The translations under genes were made by a program, and so were the position numbers. Below the pieces are notes generated by a model. That model searched no databases. It was given only the letters and a program-made list of their open reading frames with translations, and was not told the DNA's origin. From Parapristionchus giblindavisi (taxonomy: Eukaryota > Nematoda > Chromadorea > Rhabditida > Diplogasteridae), in NCBI GenBank assembly GCA_943737045.1, contig CALSFV010000314.1, positions 179,001 through 243,000 on the forward strand: a DNA stretch of 64,000 nt. The letters run 5' to 3'. The first letter of the stretch is position 1, and every line of letters starts with the position of its first letter. Shown here piece after piece: positions 10,901 through 32,210 of this stretch.

Positions 10901-12587
10901 CAAAGCAATTTTCATATCTGGTGTTAACTAGTGGCTTTAATGCGACACTTACTAGATCTCAGTTCGAGCTTTATTGCAATTTCATAACTGATCCAGTATC
11001 GATACTGGAAGTCCGGCACATATTTATGAAGAACAAGTATATCTCCATCTGAAATCAATCAATATTTTTTCTTAAATTTCACAACTTTGCGTTTTTGACA
11101 GGAACAGTTTCACAATTTAACAATTTGGGATCTTTCAATCTTTCATACTTTCAAATGACATTTCATGTTCACTTTCAAAATAAAGGTTGACACAAAAATC
11201 AAAATACTAACCGGTAACTTGTAATCGATAATCAATATTCGAAATTTCATTGTAAACCCTATTTTCGATCTCCACTCGTTTCCACCGTAAATCAGTTAAT
11301 GACACCATCCACAGATGGTTAGAGGCGAAACATAGAAGAAAGTCGTTTCGATAGAGAACGATGTTGGACATTCTAAAATATCCGTCGATTAGTCAAGCTA
11401 TAATGCTAAAACATATAAATGTCTTGGAACTGATTAAAGAATTCTCTATTGCAGTTCATATGGCAAACGTGTATTTCTAATATCCATTGAATATATTCTG
11501 AGTGAGCGCATAGCTGGGTAAGCTCCTTGAAACATAGTTGATGCAGCTTAGCTAATAACTGGAACAAGGATGGGACATTTCTTAAACCCAATGGTTATAA
11601 AGGCAAAATTTTTTATTGGCATTAAAGGTTTGAATATAAATGAATATTAAAAACACCCGAGATAATTTGAAAGAGAGAACGGTGCCTGAGCGGAGAGTTT
11701 CAAATTAGCATTCATTACAGTGAGAAGGTAATTTTACGATTCTTTGTTTTATGTTGTATGAATTGAAATAAAACGTACTTCTCCATCGATGGAAGATTAA
11801 ATTGGGGATCGGGTCGAAGAATAATAGTAGTTCCAGGTCCGTGGTCGCTTATTTCGAGAATGTGATTGCTGCTCAACTTTATATTTCGGCCTAAATAGCT
11901 CAGTTCATTTAGTATATTTAGAGGAGTGCATTAATTAAAGGTGACGATTATAGTAGATTTCGTGCCGTAACTATGAAACACCGCTAACAGTTTTGCCAAC
12001 AAACGCCATTACTCTGGTATTTTGAAACTTAAAGTCTACTTAAACTCCGCACTTTAAGTAGACTTTAAGTAAACTTAAAGTAAAACGCAAGTACTACTCG
12101 AAATGATTGCGAGAGGAGAGAGGGGGGGGGTTAGGAGGGGGGGGGGGTCTGAGGGGGGGGGGGTGGCCAGAAACCGAAGAAGTGCCAAAGTCTACTTAAA
12201 GTCTGTGACGTAATTTAAGTAGACTTTAAGTTTCAAAATACCAGAGTAGATGGGGATTAGTACGCTTGTGGAATTTGTAAGACAATTGGTTTTCGGTGAA
12301 CCCATCGCATTGTAGATGAATAATAATAATAATAATAATGAAGTTTTTTTTGCAAATTGGAAAGAGCAAAAACCTGCGTCGGAAGCAACTCGGTGTGAAG
12401 GACGAAGTGGACAGAAGTCTAATTGAGGCTGAAAATAGCATAATATTTTTTTATTTCACTCGTAATATTAATAAGAGACATTCAAATAGTTAAGGATAAT
12501 ATTTTTTCAAAGCAAAAATATTACTTCATGGCGAATTCCACGACCGAAATCGACCGATTTTGAGTAGAGTTGGCGAGCAGAGTACAT
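7914..12587 (-). CDS. RING-finger protein, copy 2 (three repeat exons; possibly frameshifted)
   Basis: Exons matching copy 1 are 12525-12587 (start ATG), a second exon beginning at 12428, 11779-11898, 11212-11372, 10953-11048, three 75-nt repeat exons (10695-10769, 10061-10135, 8623-8697), 8165-8273 and 7914-8097 (stop TGA). The RING core CGIC / PCGHLACRKC / CPFCR is intact and the acidic run is longer (DDDDDDDD). The gene grew by internal tandem duplication of a repeat exon with its flanking introns, and transposons were added. In the second exon a 1-nt deletion before the (ATT)n tract and a 10-nt deletion at the proposed donor upset the frame relative to copy 1. Either that exon has a different boundary or this copy is damaged. 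Confidence 0.65.
8378..8495. mobile_element. Fold-back MITE family A
   Basis: Orthologous in position to the copy at 1309-1411 but with a different right arm, containing an added TTTTTTTT run. It ends in GTCTTTAA. Confidence 0.65.
9004..9354. mobile_element. TTAA-flanked element with tRNA-like core (family B), copy 1
   Basis: The same spot in the first unit reads CCGTTAAAGACAC without an insert. Here TTAA is followed by AGGTAGACTCCCCCGAAT, about 340 bp, then ATTCGCGGGTCTCCACCT and TTAA, so the element has terminal inverted repeats and duplicated the TTAA target. The middle (about 9175-9250, minus strand) looks like a tRNA gene: an A-box-like TTAGCGCAGTGGTA and a B-box-like GGTTCGAATCC at nearly tRNA spacing. 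TTAA targets suit piggyBac-type transposases, but no transposase is visible, so it is non-autonomous. Confidence 0.8.
9351..9470. mobile_element. Fold-back MITE family A, abutting family B element
   Basis: A near-identical relative of the copy at 1923-2047. The family B element landed in its left TTAA, so the two elements share a junction. Confidence 0.75.
9470..9935. other. Inserted unique segment inside RING copy 2 intron
   Basis: About 465 bp with no match in the first unit, where GGTGTATCTTTAAGCAAG is continuous. Both junctions carry CTTTAA, so this may be an insertion at TTTAA or a side product of the exon duplication. I see no coding capacity or clear terminal repeats. Confidence 0.45.
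10443..10568. mobile_element. Fold-back MITE family A
   Basis: A copy of the 1923-2047 element, carried along with the duplicated repeat exon. TTAA on both sides. Confidence 0.75.
12012..12246. mobile_element. TA-target MITE with empty site in the sister copy
   Basis: The first unit reads CGCCATTAGATGGGG. Here the same words are split as CGCCATTA, then about 233 bp, then TAGATGGGG, so a TA dinucleotide was duplicated. The insert begins CTCTGGTATTTTGAAACTTA and ends with its exact reverse complement. The interior holds several AAGTCTACTTAAA-type inverted words and a run of G tracts. This fits a Tc1/mariner-type MITE. It entered the RING copy 2 second-exon region. Confidence 0.85.
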
Positions 12588-12599
12588 TCTACAATCGAT

Positions 12600-13380
12600 A
12601 TTTACCTTATAAGAGAAGAGAATAAAGAATATTTATTTATGAAAAAGAAACAAGAGTGGAAATGGGAATAATTGTGAGGGGCGGTTGGAGGGTTCTGGTA
12701 TTTCAAAAGTTAGTCTCCACTTGATGAAGACTTACAAGTCTGCGTCAAGTGAAAATGATAAGTACACTTTGAGCTTTTGAAAAATCCCTATTATCATACC
12801 CTCTTTCAAGATCAATACCTGACGAGAATTTTCTGTGATTTATTTATTATTGATTTACACACATGTATTTTTTCAAGCTGAGCATGTCGAAAAATATATA
12901 AGGGAAGGCTGAGGGGGGTAATGCTAATAGGAAACGAAGGGAATCAATAGCGAGTACGTGAAACGGAAATAAGCGGCGTTAAAATTAAAATAGAAGAAGA
13001 AGAAATCGTCAAATATATTAACTAAACAATTATCATATGTTTAGTCTGAATATATGAGTTAGCTAACAAGCACACTGTGTTAATGCAATGAATGAAGTAG
13101 AATGACTAATGAATACGACTGGTAGTATCTATGCTCATAGGTCACAGCCATTGGGAACGTATCCATCCTTACTCATCCATCGTTAGCGATATGTCTTTAT
13201 TAGGTGAGAAACGAGAGTATCAAGACGTATGCCCACTGGCATGAGTAACAACAGGTTCTTGAGAATCTCAACACTACCTATTCGTAAAAATACCCCAACC
13301 GAAACATTTTCCCTTCCAAAAATCTAAATTGAATGCAGACCACATTTGTGAAAATGTGCAAACGTATTCTTTTTCTCAAA
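12600..13380. other. Spacer between RING copy 2 and rhodanese copy B; no gene recognised
   Basis: Matches the spacer at about 3.9-4.75 kb with small indels. Open frames are short and not conserved between the two copies. Confidence 0.5.
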
Positions 13381-13461
13381 ATGTTAAAACACGCTATCCG
13401 AGAAAATCGACATAGGTGCGGTATCGATGAAAAATAGATTTTTCCGTTTTATGTGTGATAA

Positions 13462-13704
13462 TTACAGGCTCCATGAGTGTAGTTCACTGGTACTTGGAAA
13501 TTTCTTCCAATTGAAAATTCGCTTCAGGAAGTGACCACACAACGGTTTGGCGCCTTTTCCTAAAAAGTTTATTTCGAATCCAATCGATTCGGGAGTGGCC
13601 GCTATCGACCCCTTGGCTAATTCTAAGAAACTATTGTCAAGGAGAGTTTTTCGATCAACGGTCAACGAAGGCTGGAATTCGGAAATATTCGAAATAATTT
13701 TCAC
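13462..13704 (-). CDS. Arm ORF of fold-back element C, left arm (80 aa, unknown)
   Basis: Open frame MKIISNISEFQPSL... with TVDRKTLLDNSFLELAK, GFEINFLGKGAKPLCGH and IFNWK motifs. It has no signal peptide, membrane segment or known domain that I can see. The mirrored arm encodes nearly the same protein. Part of the identity must come from arm homogenisation, so protein-level selection is unproven. Confidence 0.35.
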   Translation of the reverse strand: MKIISNISEFQPSLTVDRKTLLDNSFLELAKGSIAATPESIGFEINFLGKGAKPLCGHFLKRIFNWKKFPSTSELHSWSL

Positions 13705-14492
13705 ATTAAATTAATTCTCACTATTTTCCCATGGCGAATATAAATTTTTTATTTGCTCAATAACTTCTACATGTGATAACACACCTTCAGTTTAAAAATC
13801 ATATTTTTTAAAAAAGGTAATTATGGCGAACGAATCATTTTTATAACGAAAGTCGTGAATTATGGTGTGCTCCTACAGTAATCCCTATTCGGTTAATTTT
13901 GTTTTTTCGCTAGTTTTAAGCATATTTTCAACGGTTTTCTTTACAATGTTAGACGTATATGATTATTCTGCACCATCGGAGCGCAGCTGCACGGTATATA
14001 TGATGATCACATTACTGATCGTACTTGGACTGTACGTGTACTGTAATTTACGTGCTCTCTGTTATTCTCTGATCAGTCTATAAAACCGACAAGAAAGAGC
14101 ACAGAACGGCATGAGTATGGTAACTACGCCGCAAGCTGGCTCGTATACGAAAGTGAATAACATTTACAGTACAAGTGCGATCAGCAATGTGGTCATCATA
14201 TATACCGTGCAGCTGTACTCAGATGGTGCAGAATAATAATATACGTCTAACATTGTAAAGAAAACCGCTGAAAATATGCTTAAAACTAGCGAAAAACAAA
14301 ATTAATCAAATAGGGATTACTGTAGGAGCACACTATAATTCACGACTTTCGTTATAAAATGATTCGTTCGCAATAATTACCTTTTTAAAAAATTATGATT
14401 TTTAAACTGAAGGTGTGTTATCACATGTAGAAGTTATTGAGCAAATAAAAAATTTATATTCGCCATGGGAAAATAGTGAGAATTAATTTAAT

Positions 14493-14735
14493 GTGAAAAT
14501 TATTTCGAAAATTCCCGAATTCCAGCCTTCGTTGACCGTTGATCGAAAAACTCTCCTTGACAATAGTTTCATAGAATTAGCCAAGGAGTCGAAAGCGGCC
14601 ACTCCCGAATCGATTGGATTCGAAATAAACTTTTCAGGAAAAGGCGCCAAACTGTTGTGTGGTCACTTCCTGAAGCGAATTTTCAATTGGAAGGAATTTC
14701 CAAGTACCAGTGAACTACACTCATGGAGCATGTAA
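14493..14735 (+). CDS. Arm ORF of fold-back element C, right arm (80 aa, unknown)
   Basis: Mirror of the left-arm ORF with about ten substitutions and no indels (for example SIELAKESKAATPESIGF-like wording against LELAKGSIAATPESIGF). The frame is fully open in both arms. In the second element one arm is open and the other has an internal TAG. Confidence 0.35.
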   Translation: MKIISKIPEFQPSLTVDRKTLLDNSFIELAKESKAATPESIGFEINFSGKGAKLLCGHFLKRIFNWKEFPSTSELHSWSM

Positions 14736-14829
14736 TTATCACACATAAAACAGAAAAATCTATTTTTCATCGATACCAAAAAATATCCGAGTTGTTGAAT
14801 TATCTCAGATAGTGTTTTTTAACAATGTT

Positions 14830-15660
14830 TTATTATGTCGCTTAAGAATTCTGCAATCTAATGAAACAATTATCAATTCAAGTACATTTACATTTTTTAA
14901 ACATTTAAACAACTTTATTCAACCTATGGGGGGGGGTCGTGATAATGGTTCTCCAAGGAGCCCGATTATGCATCATCGACTGCTTTTCCTTCTTTCTTCT
15001 TGCGAACATCACAAAGACCAACGATGTCTGTTTCAATCTTCATAGTGGTTTTGATCGAATAGAATTGAAATTCCATCGGTGGCGAATAAAACGTTCATGG
15101 TTGTCAGAAAGATTTGGAGAACCAATAACAACAATAACCATTCAAGTTTTACATTCTGAAAATCACATTTTTAATTACTTTAAAATAGCCAAAAAAAGCC
15201 AAAAAAAGTAAAATATCATTGCTTTTATTTGAGATTAACGTTTCACTGATAATCATGACCCCAAATATAGAACAATTTAAATAAGATTTTGTATTTCATA
15301 TATCAACTTTCCCGTGAAAAAATGTGAACGCTATTGCCCAAATCTGGATTTTTTTATGTTGCCGGCGACTCTCATGAGCCATTGGGAACGCGTCTAAATA
15401 TGACAATTTGCCACCAAATCAAAAGTCATAGGGCTAGAGATGAATGGAGAAGTAAGAAAAGGTTCCCAGTGGCAGTGGCACATCATCATGCATCTATTCT
15501 TGTGCGGAAAAGAGAAAGGAAAAACTGGCATAATCTCAGCCCGGTTGCTATGAGATTAATTTCTTTGCGGGAAGAAATGCATATATTTACGGTTGATGAA
15601 CAATCACAGAATAAATATCATACTGGCAATGGGTTATGGGCACATAACTCAGTAGTATAC
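14830..15660. other. Spacer downstream of rhodanese copy B; no gene recognised
   Basis: Corresponds to 4.75-5.6 kb in the first unit. Frames found here are not kept in the sister copy. An AATAAA on the minus strand near 15685-15700 probably serves the rhodanese gene ending at 15730. Confidence 0.5.
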
Positions 15661-15729
15661 AAAATGATATTTTCAATAAAAGGTTTTTATTCATCTTTAT
15701 TGATTTTTGAAGCTTCATAATCTTTTCCA

Positions 15730-17617
15730 TTATCCCTTTTCATTGATCAAAGAAGCCTTACGCTTGGATACTTCTCGGAGACTGCCCTGCAAAGTTCAAA
15801 GATCAAAGATCATAGGTCAATGATCACACTGACATTGAACATTCTCCATGGTAGTCCAGTCTTGTCAAGAGCGAGTCCGAGGAGACAAGCCTGTGTCCCT
15901 CCATTGCATGAAGTGATTGAGGCTGCTGATGGGTTGAATCCAACAGATGACTGCAATTTGTCTTTTGATTTATTATAATTTTATCTTCAAGAAGAAATTT
16001 TATTGCTGAATAGAACCATAATCAGAGCCAAAAGATCAAAGATCAAACAAGATTACCAATAGTGCGCGTATCTCATCTGGTCCTTTCATCTCGCCAGTCG
16101 CCTCCAGTAGATCAGAGAGAGGGACGGATTTACTGCCTCGAAGACGAGCACCAGGGGCTCCTTTATACAATTATGTACCAAATTGTTCAGTTCGTTTGAA
16201 ATGCTTATTTAAGTGGCACTTTTTGGCAACGCACTATCAAATATCAAGAACGAGCATTACATTAGAGAGAGCATTACCAGAGCGAGAGTTTCAATTTAGC
16301 TCGGGGTTTGCCTTTAAAGTGCTATTAATATATTCACCATTAGGCGGGAATGCCAGTGGTTTTGTGCCTCGATACTCCTCATGCGGACGGCAATCCAGGA
16401 AGTTCACCTACATAGTTTTTATTCAAGTTATTCAAAAAAGTCTTTCAAATGGACAGTTTTGGGTTTGATCTTTCGTGTTAGCTTATGCAAAAGTAAAACA
16501 CAATATAGCTAGTAGACCTGATCAAGTCTATCGAAGTGTCCCTTCTCTTCGAGTTCTTCATACGAAATAATCAAATCGGAACGAAGGGGCGAGGCAGTCC
16601 AGTCACCTTTCTAAGTATTATATTTAACAATTGCAGGTGAAAATATGCCAAGTTTATGATTTAATTTTTCAATTTTGAGATCTTTGCTGATCTGTTAACT
16701 GTATTTTTGAGTGATAATCAAAGCGAATTTACAACTACCGTTGATTGACGCAACAGACCTCTTGAACTTCAGAAGATTCTATTCCGCTCGTAGTCTGCCC
16801 TCCATCTTTCTTCCATCGTTCGATTCCTCCTTCCAAAACGACCACGTTCCTCATTCCATACATCTGTAACAGTCGTATTCTTAAAATATACCATAAAAAG
16901 AAAAATTGATCATATAGCAGCATTTACAATGTGGCGTTCAAAAGTAGCTAAAAAGCCGGATAGTGTATAAAAAGTGGTATTCTCTTTGTCTTCCTTTTCT
17001 TGTCTTGATACAGGCCATAATGGTGTAGAGGAATATTACTCGTGTCTTACAGAGAGAGACCCATAAAATAATACCTTGAGCAACCACCAGGCTCTCGCAG
17101 CGAATAACATTCCGCCCGAGTGGCCTCTACCGTACACCACGACATTGTCCTCCTGGAGTGGGTGAAATAGAAAGGCATACAGTATTTCTTGTTTACCTTA
17201 TTGATTCCAAGTAATTGTATATACTTTTGGAAGAGCTCTGGAGGATATAGTGAAGCTCGTTCGTATCTTAAAAATATTGTTTAATTTGCGCTGGTTTTCT
17301 TTGAGTACGCAACCACTTTAAAATTATTAATTTAACATGAATAACATTCTATAATTCATTTATATTTAATGTACACATTACTTTCCGGGATAAGAAGCAA
17401 TGTCAAGGTTGAAGTGCTGTGCGGTCATCAAATGCTCCTTCACATAATCGAGATGAGGCTGAATCAGCCGATTTAGCGGTTCTGTGCATCCGTAAAGTAG
17501 TCTACCGTACCCTTACTTGCATCATCTGCTCGAATCTACCGTACCGTGTCTTCATGAATTCGTCGTGAGAAACCGGCTCTTTTAGGGTGTAAGCGGCATC
17601 GAGAACTCGGAGGTTTG
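15730..17617 (-). CDS. Thiosulfate / 3-mercaptopyruvate sulfurtransferase (two rhodanese domains), complete copy B
   Basis: Ten minus-strand exons: 17517 to about 17617, 17382-17458, 17197-17266, 17075-17152, 16759-16863, 16518-16610, 16338-16407, 16057-16160, 15834-15950 and 15730-15786. They join in frame into roughly 300 residues ending SLINEKG. Domain 1 shows RVLDAAY, VVVYGRGHSGGM, RAWW and NVVVLEGGIERW; domain 2 shows NFLDCRPHEEYRGTK and the active-site-like loop SCNGGTQACLL. Such enzymes move sulfur from thiosulfate or mercaptopyruvate to thiophilic acceptors, using that cysteine. The 5' end is uncertain: an in-frame TAA lies just upstream of the first exon, so the initiating ATG is probably on another exon. 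The junction after VQE relies on a GTCTGT donor and is also tentative. Confidence 0.85.
16208..16318. mobile_element. Fold-back MITE family A in rhodanese copy B intron
   Basis: Lies between the exons at 16338-16407 and 16057-16160. It is bounded by TTTAAGTGGCAC and CTCGGGGTTTGCCTTTAA. Confidence 0.7.
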
Positions 17618-17619
17618 GT

Positions 17620-18300
17620 GGTTTATGAAAGTGTTATCATAACAATATTTCAAACTATAATAAAAGAATAAAACAGTTTTAATATAATACAAATGAAACA
17701 TTCACGCTAACATTGCTGAGCTACAATAGGAAGCTTAAATTTACATAATAAATTTACACGGCCAATTCAACACCTACTTTTATCAGGAGTTTCTTCAAAT
17801 GGTGAACACGAATCGTGGAAGAGTGAAGAAGACTCATTGAGAAGTCTACCGCTGTCGTCGAAAGAAGAAGGACAGAATGAAAAGGTCAAACACAAGAGTA
17901 AATTTATATTGAATAATAAGAGCTTTATCAGCAGCGATAACAATGTGAGCAATGAAAAAATCAATCAATCAATAAATCGATTAGTGAATCAATCAATAAT
18001 TAATCATCGATGACTTGAGCAGGGAATCGAACACACTCGTTCCTCTCGATCCTTCATTCCACAGTCTTCAGTATCGTGCGGTTTCATGATACGACGACGT
18101 CTAGATTATACACATTTTTTTAAAATTTATTATTTTTAAAATGTTTTCAGTTTTCATAAATTTTTCGCTAAATGTTGCACTGAATATGAGAGAAAAATAC
18201 ACAGGGGGTGGGGATCCAATTGGGTTCCAACGCAGCATGCTTTTTGAAGGGTAGAATTTAGATAGTTTAAACACTTTATCTAGATCAACTATGCGGTCAG
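17620..18300. other. Intergenic DNA between rhodanese B and F-spondin
   Basis: AT-rich. A 65-codon frame on minus (17767-17964) is hydrophobic at its start but has no homologue in the window and no splice support. A degenerate tRNA-like piece (B-box GTTCGATTCCC on minus near 18015) may be a SINE relic. Confidence 0.4.
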
Positions 18301-18310
18301 CGGATCAGTA

Positions 18311-18312
18311 GC

Positions 18313-18381
<69 letters not shown>
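18311..18381. repeat. (TA)n microsatellite
   Basis: About 70 bp of uninterrupted TA dinucleotides just beyond the 3' end of the F-spondin gene. Confidence 0.95.
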
Positions 18382-18385
<4 letters not shown>

Positions 18386-18555
18386 CGACATGCTCAGCAT
18401 GAAACAATACAGGTTTAAAAAAAGCAGAAACAATGGATAACTGAGGTGGTTCCACGGACCCTTGTTTCGTACATTATCCATAAAGCTTAGTCCAACTTTC
18501 AATTTTCGTAGGACTTGTAGGGCTTTCCATCGTAACACTCGGCAAAAAGGGATAC

Positions 18556-18713
18556 GTGTTTTCCTCTCATTCGTTATATATCAACACATATGGTCTCCAA
18601 TTTTCCCTTATGCATCGTTACATTTGCCTTACGTGCCTACGCCGTAACCCCCTCCGCCGCGTCTCCGGCGAGGAAATTGGAGGCCACATGTGTTGATATA
18701 TAACGAATGAGAG
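18556..18713. mobile_element. Small hairpin element near the last F-spondin exons
   Basis: Arms of about 45 bp: CTCTCATTCGTTATATATCA on the left and its complement on the right, around a GC-rich loop containing CCCCCTCCGCCGCG. It lies just after the donor of the exon at 18734-18812 and may have altered the gene's 3' end. Confidence 0.7.
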
Positions 18714-18733
18714 ATACGATGTGTTATACGCAC

Positions 18734-29115
<10,382 letters not shown>

Positions 29116-29934
29116 TCTGAAAATGGACAAAACAAATCAATTCAATCATTAAAATGAAACCGAAATGGACGCGAGGAAGTAGCCATTGACTAACACAATA
29201 TAAACCATCGCATTCTTGTTGTCTTTTGTCATAGAAAGGTAGAGGATATAATCAATTGCTGAGTCTCCATTCAATCGATCAAGAGCGCACTTGGTTTTTT
29301 AAGAAACACAAGAGTCAAAGGTTAATAGTTGTCGGAGCAGAAGCGACTTAGAAATGTAACAAAACAGTTGCAAATGAGAAAGAGCGGGAGAATTTTATAA
29401 GAAAAAGTCTGTGCACATAAAGCACAGATATATGTCAGATGAACTAGAATAGACTAGAGATTAGGCTAGCAATTTAAGTTTCTTCCTTCTTCTTTTAGAA
29501 TACTTCTGACAGAAAGCATATCGAGAAAGTACTGTCATAGGGCATGATCTGGACGAAATGTTGCAAACCATAACGAAATAGTACTTTTCGTTTTTTTTGC
29601 GTTAAAATAGTTTTGATAATTATAAAAGAGTGCAATTGCAGAGGAAAAAAGGGCTGAGAACTCGGACAATTGAGTGGGCCCGGACAGATCCAAGAAAGCG
29701 GCGTCTCCGAGTGCAGAAAAGTGTAAGAAGCATATGGTGCTGGCGAGAGAAGAGAGAGAGAGGGAGGAGAGGAGACGGTTACTATAAATCACTTCAAGAT
29801 TACGGAGCACACGTCGAATCGAGCATATCTTCTGAGGTCCAAATCCTTTATATTCACTTTTGTCAAGAAAAAATTGACTTTTTACATGTGAACAGTATAT
29901 TTGAGCTCGATCAACAAAAAAAAACTGAATTGAA

Positions 29935-30092
29935 AGGCATACCCGGAGCTCATTTGAAATTCTCCACTCTAGCACTGCTCCCTCGCTTTCTTTGTCTGCG
30001 AGGGAGTGTTGCCGGAGCGTGTGTTTTTTTTCCAAAAATTTTGGCAAACGCGCGTGTGTGTTTCAAATTAGTTTGGAGTGCGCCTTTAAGGA
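29935..30092. mobile_element. Fold-back MITE family A with inner insertion
   Basis: Ends GGCATACCCGGAGCTCATTT and AAATTAGTTTGGAGTGCGCC followed by TTTAA. Stem word TTTCTTTGTCTGCGAGGGAG. An extra TTTTTTTT-rich stretch interrupts the right arm. Confidence 0.65.
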
Positions 30093-30577
30093 TAGAAGAG
30101 TCATATCACTGACAATGCCATTAAGATGAGGAATGAGATATAGGAGTACTGAGTTAGATTGAGAGAGGAGGGACAGAAGTCAAAGGTAGAGGAAGAGAGA
30201 TAAACTTCCAATGTGTCAGGAAACAGATGTGGCCTGTGATAGACAAAGGAGAGGGAGGGAAGAGGGGAGAAGGAGAGGGAGAGAGACGAAGGAAGAGGGA
30301 GGGGAATGAAGGCAGGATCTTTGATTGATGAGAGTTCTTTGATATTTCAAGCAGGAGATTTGTCGCGATTCAGTACTTGCAACTATCCAAGAAGTGTCAT
30401 CTCACAGTCCGTATCCATGAACGTTGGAAAACCATTTGCCGATAAACATGACATCACAAACTGAGGTGGAAAATTTTTGGCAAACGCCTCCGCCTTCGAT
30501 TGTGACGTTATGTTTCTAGGCAAACGGTTTGTCATGTTCATGAACCTATACTGATGGTCGAAGCCATCTTTCTTCAA

Positions 30578-30690
30578 TTGTGTACCCAGAGCTAATTTGA
30601 AACTCTCCATTCTGGCAAAACTCCCACGTTTTCTTTGTCTCCGAGAGACTATTGCCTAAAAGTCAAATTAGCTCGGGTGTGCATTTAAAC
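30578..30690. mobile_element. Fold-back MITE family A
   Basis: GTGTACCCAGAGCTAATTTG on the left and CAAATTAGCTCGGGTGTGCA plus TTTAA on the right; the stem is intact apart from scattered changes. Confidence 0.7.
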
Positions 30691-32094
30691 ACCAGATATA
30701 TGAGACATCATTGTGTTTGAGAGAGTTTTTATATTAATAATAATACATTTATGTGCGTTTCAGAAAAGTATGAGAATAAAATGCAGAAATGATACATTTC
30801 GGGCACCTAAAAACAATAGCACAACGAGGCGGTAAAGTTAAATTAACAAAGACGATTAGAGCACACTGTGATCATAAAAATATGCCAATAGACCAATTGA
30901 GAATGAAGATGACGATACATAGTTGGTTGAATTGGTTATACTGAGTTATCTTCATTGTGTGGAATAGTATGTTAGTACTGTACTTGGTTATGCCAAAACC
31001 ATGTACAATACTAACATACTATACATATTTGAATGGATAAGGAATGAAGAAGCGGATAGAGAGAGATTGCAGTTTGCATTCAAGAAGCTTATTGAACGAT
31101 GTGAAGAGAGCATAAGGATGGAAATGAACGACGGATACTGTACATGAAGACTACTGTACAGAGAAGGCATACGGTATATGATTCAAGTTCAGGTTACGGT
31201 ACCTCAGGGAAGGTCGTTTTCAATAGAATTTTGGTATACACTAATCACTTGTTTGATTGAGATAAACTACGCTAGGTAACTTCACTGAACAAAATGAAAA
31301 TTAAAAATATGATTATTTTTATAAAATAATCATATTTTTAATTAATTATTAATAATTATTAATTATTAATCACATCTAATTATAAATGATTGTAGTAATT
31401 TTATTGACATCATTATTTTTTTATATCAATGATTCACAATATTACATCTATTAATTAAATTAGACATTATATTTTGTGTACAATGTGCATGGTTCAAAAT
31501 ATTTCAAGAAAAGACATGAACAAATGGTGAACTACAGTTCCTTTACTTTAAAAACAAGCATCTGCATTATTTTGATAGCTTTATCATTGTACTGTAAACA
31601 TCTGCTGTTGGTCTATTGGTTTGTTTTATTTGTTCAAGTAACAGAATGTTATTGAAAGCAACAAAAAAGAGCAGAGAAGCAAAGCAAAGAACAAGGAGAA
31701 CAATATTTATATTTTAAAATATGTATGGCAATTTTGAGGAAAATAAGTTAGTTCACGATTATTATCACATATTTTGGATGTATAACTAATATAATCAGAT
31801 TAAAATTTCAATTCAACGTTTCGTTTCCGATATCTTTATTAAATATTCCTTTTGTAACATTTAAATGTTACCGTAATCGTCAATCATAGATTTTTTGATT
31901 TGTTTTATTTATCCATGTAATAACTTATTGAAAACGCACTGAACACAAAGAGCAATACCACTTTCTATATTATTAAATATGATTGGCAATTTTGAGGAAA
32001 TGAAGTTAGTTCACGATCATTCTATGGGACCTCTGCCGCACACATAGCGTAGGGAGAACGGAGTTATGCCAAGGAAAAAATGGCAAAAACAATT

Positions 32095-32210
32095 GGGCCC
32101 AGTTGAGATCGTTCATCTTTTGCTGATCCTCTTGGGGAATCGAACCCTCTTGCCGACAAACCGGCCGGTTGGATTGTCCGTGCTTTTATACACTAGACCA
32201 TGGGTCCCTA
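32095..32210 (-). repeat. tRNA-derived SINE-like repeat, copy 1
   Basis: On minus, GGGACCCATGGTCTAGTG gives an A-box and GAGGGTTCGATTCCCC a B-box. The 3' side does not complete an acceptor stem. Other copies are at 42838-42960, 43985-44096 (interrupted by the fold-back element) and 54850-54965. Confidence 0.7.

Larger units (their letters stand above)
13387..14820. mobile_element. 1.4-kb fold-back element with an ORF in each arm (family C), copy 1
   Basis: Almost the whole element is an inverted repeat: arms of about 660 bp (13387-14050 and 14170-14820) around a loop of about 120 bp. Ends are AACACGCTATCCGAGA and TCTCAGATAGTGTTTT, flanked by TTAA on each side. The equivalent spacer at about 4735 lacks it. 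Each arm carries an 80-codon open frame starting MKIIS (13462-13704 minus, 14493-14735 plus) with LTVDRKTLLDNSF and GFEINF motifs shared by both arms. A second copy is at 44.1-45.5 kb. The ORF has no family I recognise. Confidence 0.8.
29116..31260. other. Upstream region of F-spondin; two MITEs and GA-rich DNA
   Basis: No gene recognised. Two overlapping open frames on opposite strands (29535-30112) lack homology, and the plus-strand frame is interrupted by a family A MITE. GA-rich low-complexity DNA spans about 30120-30310. Promoter elements could not be picked out. Confidence 0.5.

Noticed and set aside
18015..18090. Possible tRNA gene on minus
   Set aside because: A B-box-like word is present, but no A-box at proper distance and no cloverleaf could be drawn; at most a SINE relic.
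29535..30112. Overlapping 160- and 170-codon frames on opposite strands upstream of F-spondin
   Set aside because: No recognisable motif, the two shadow each other, and a family A MITE runs through the plus-strand frame.
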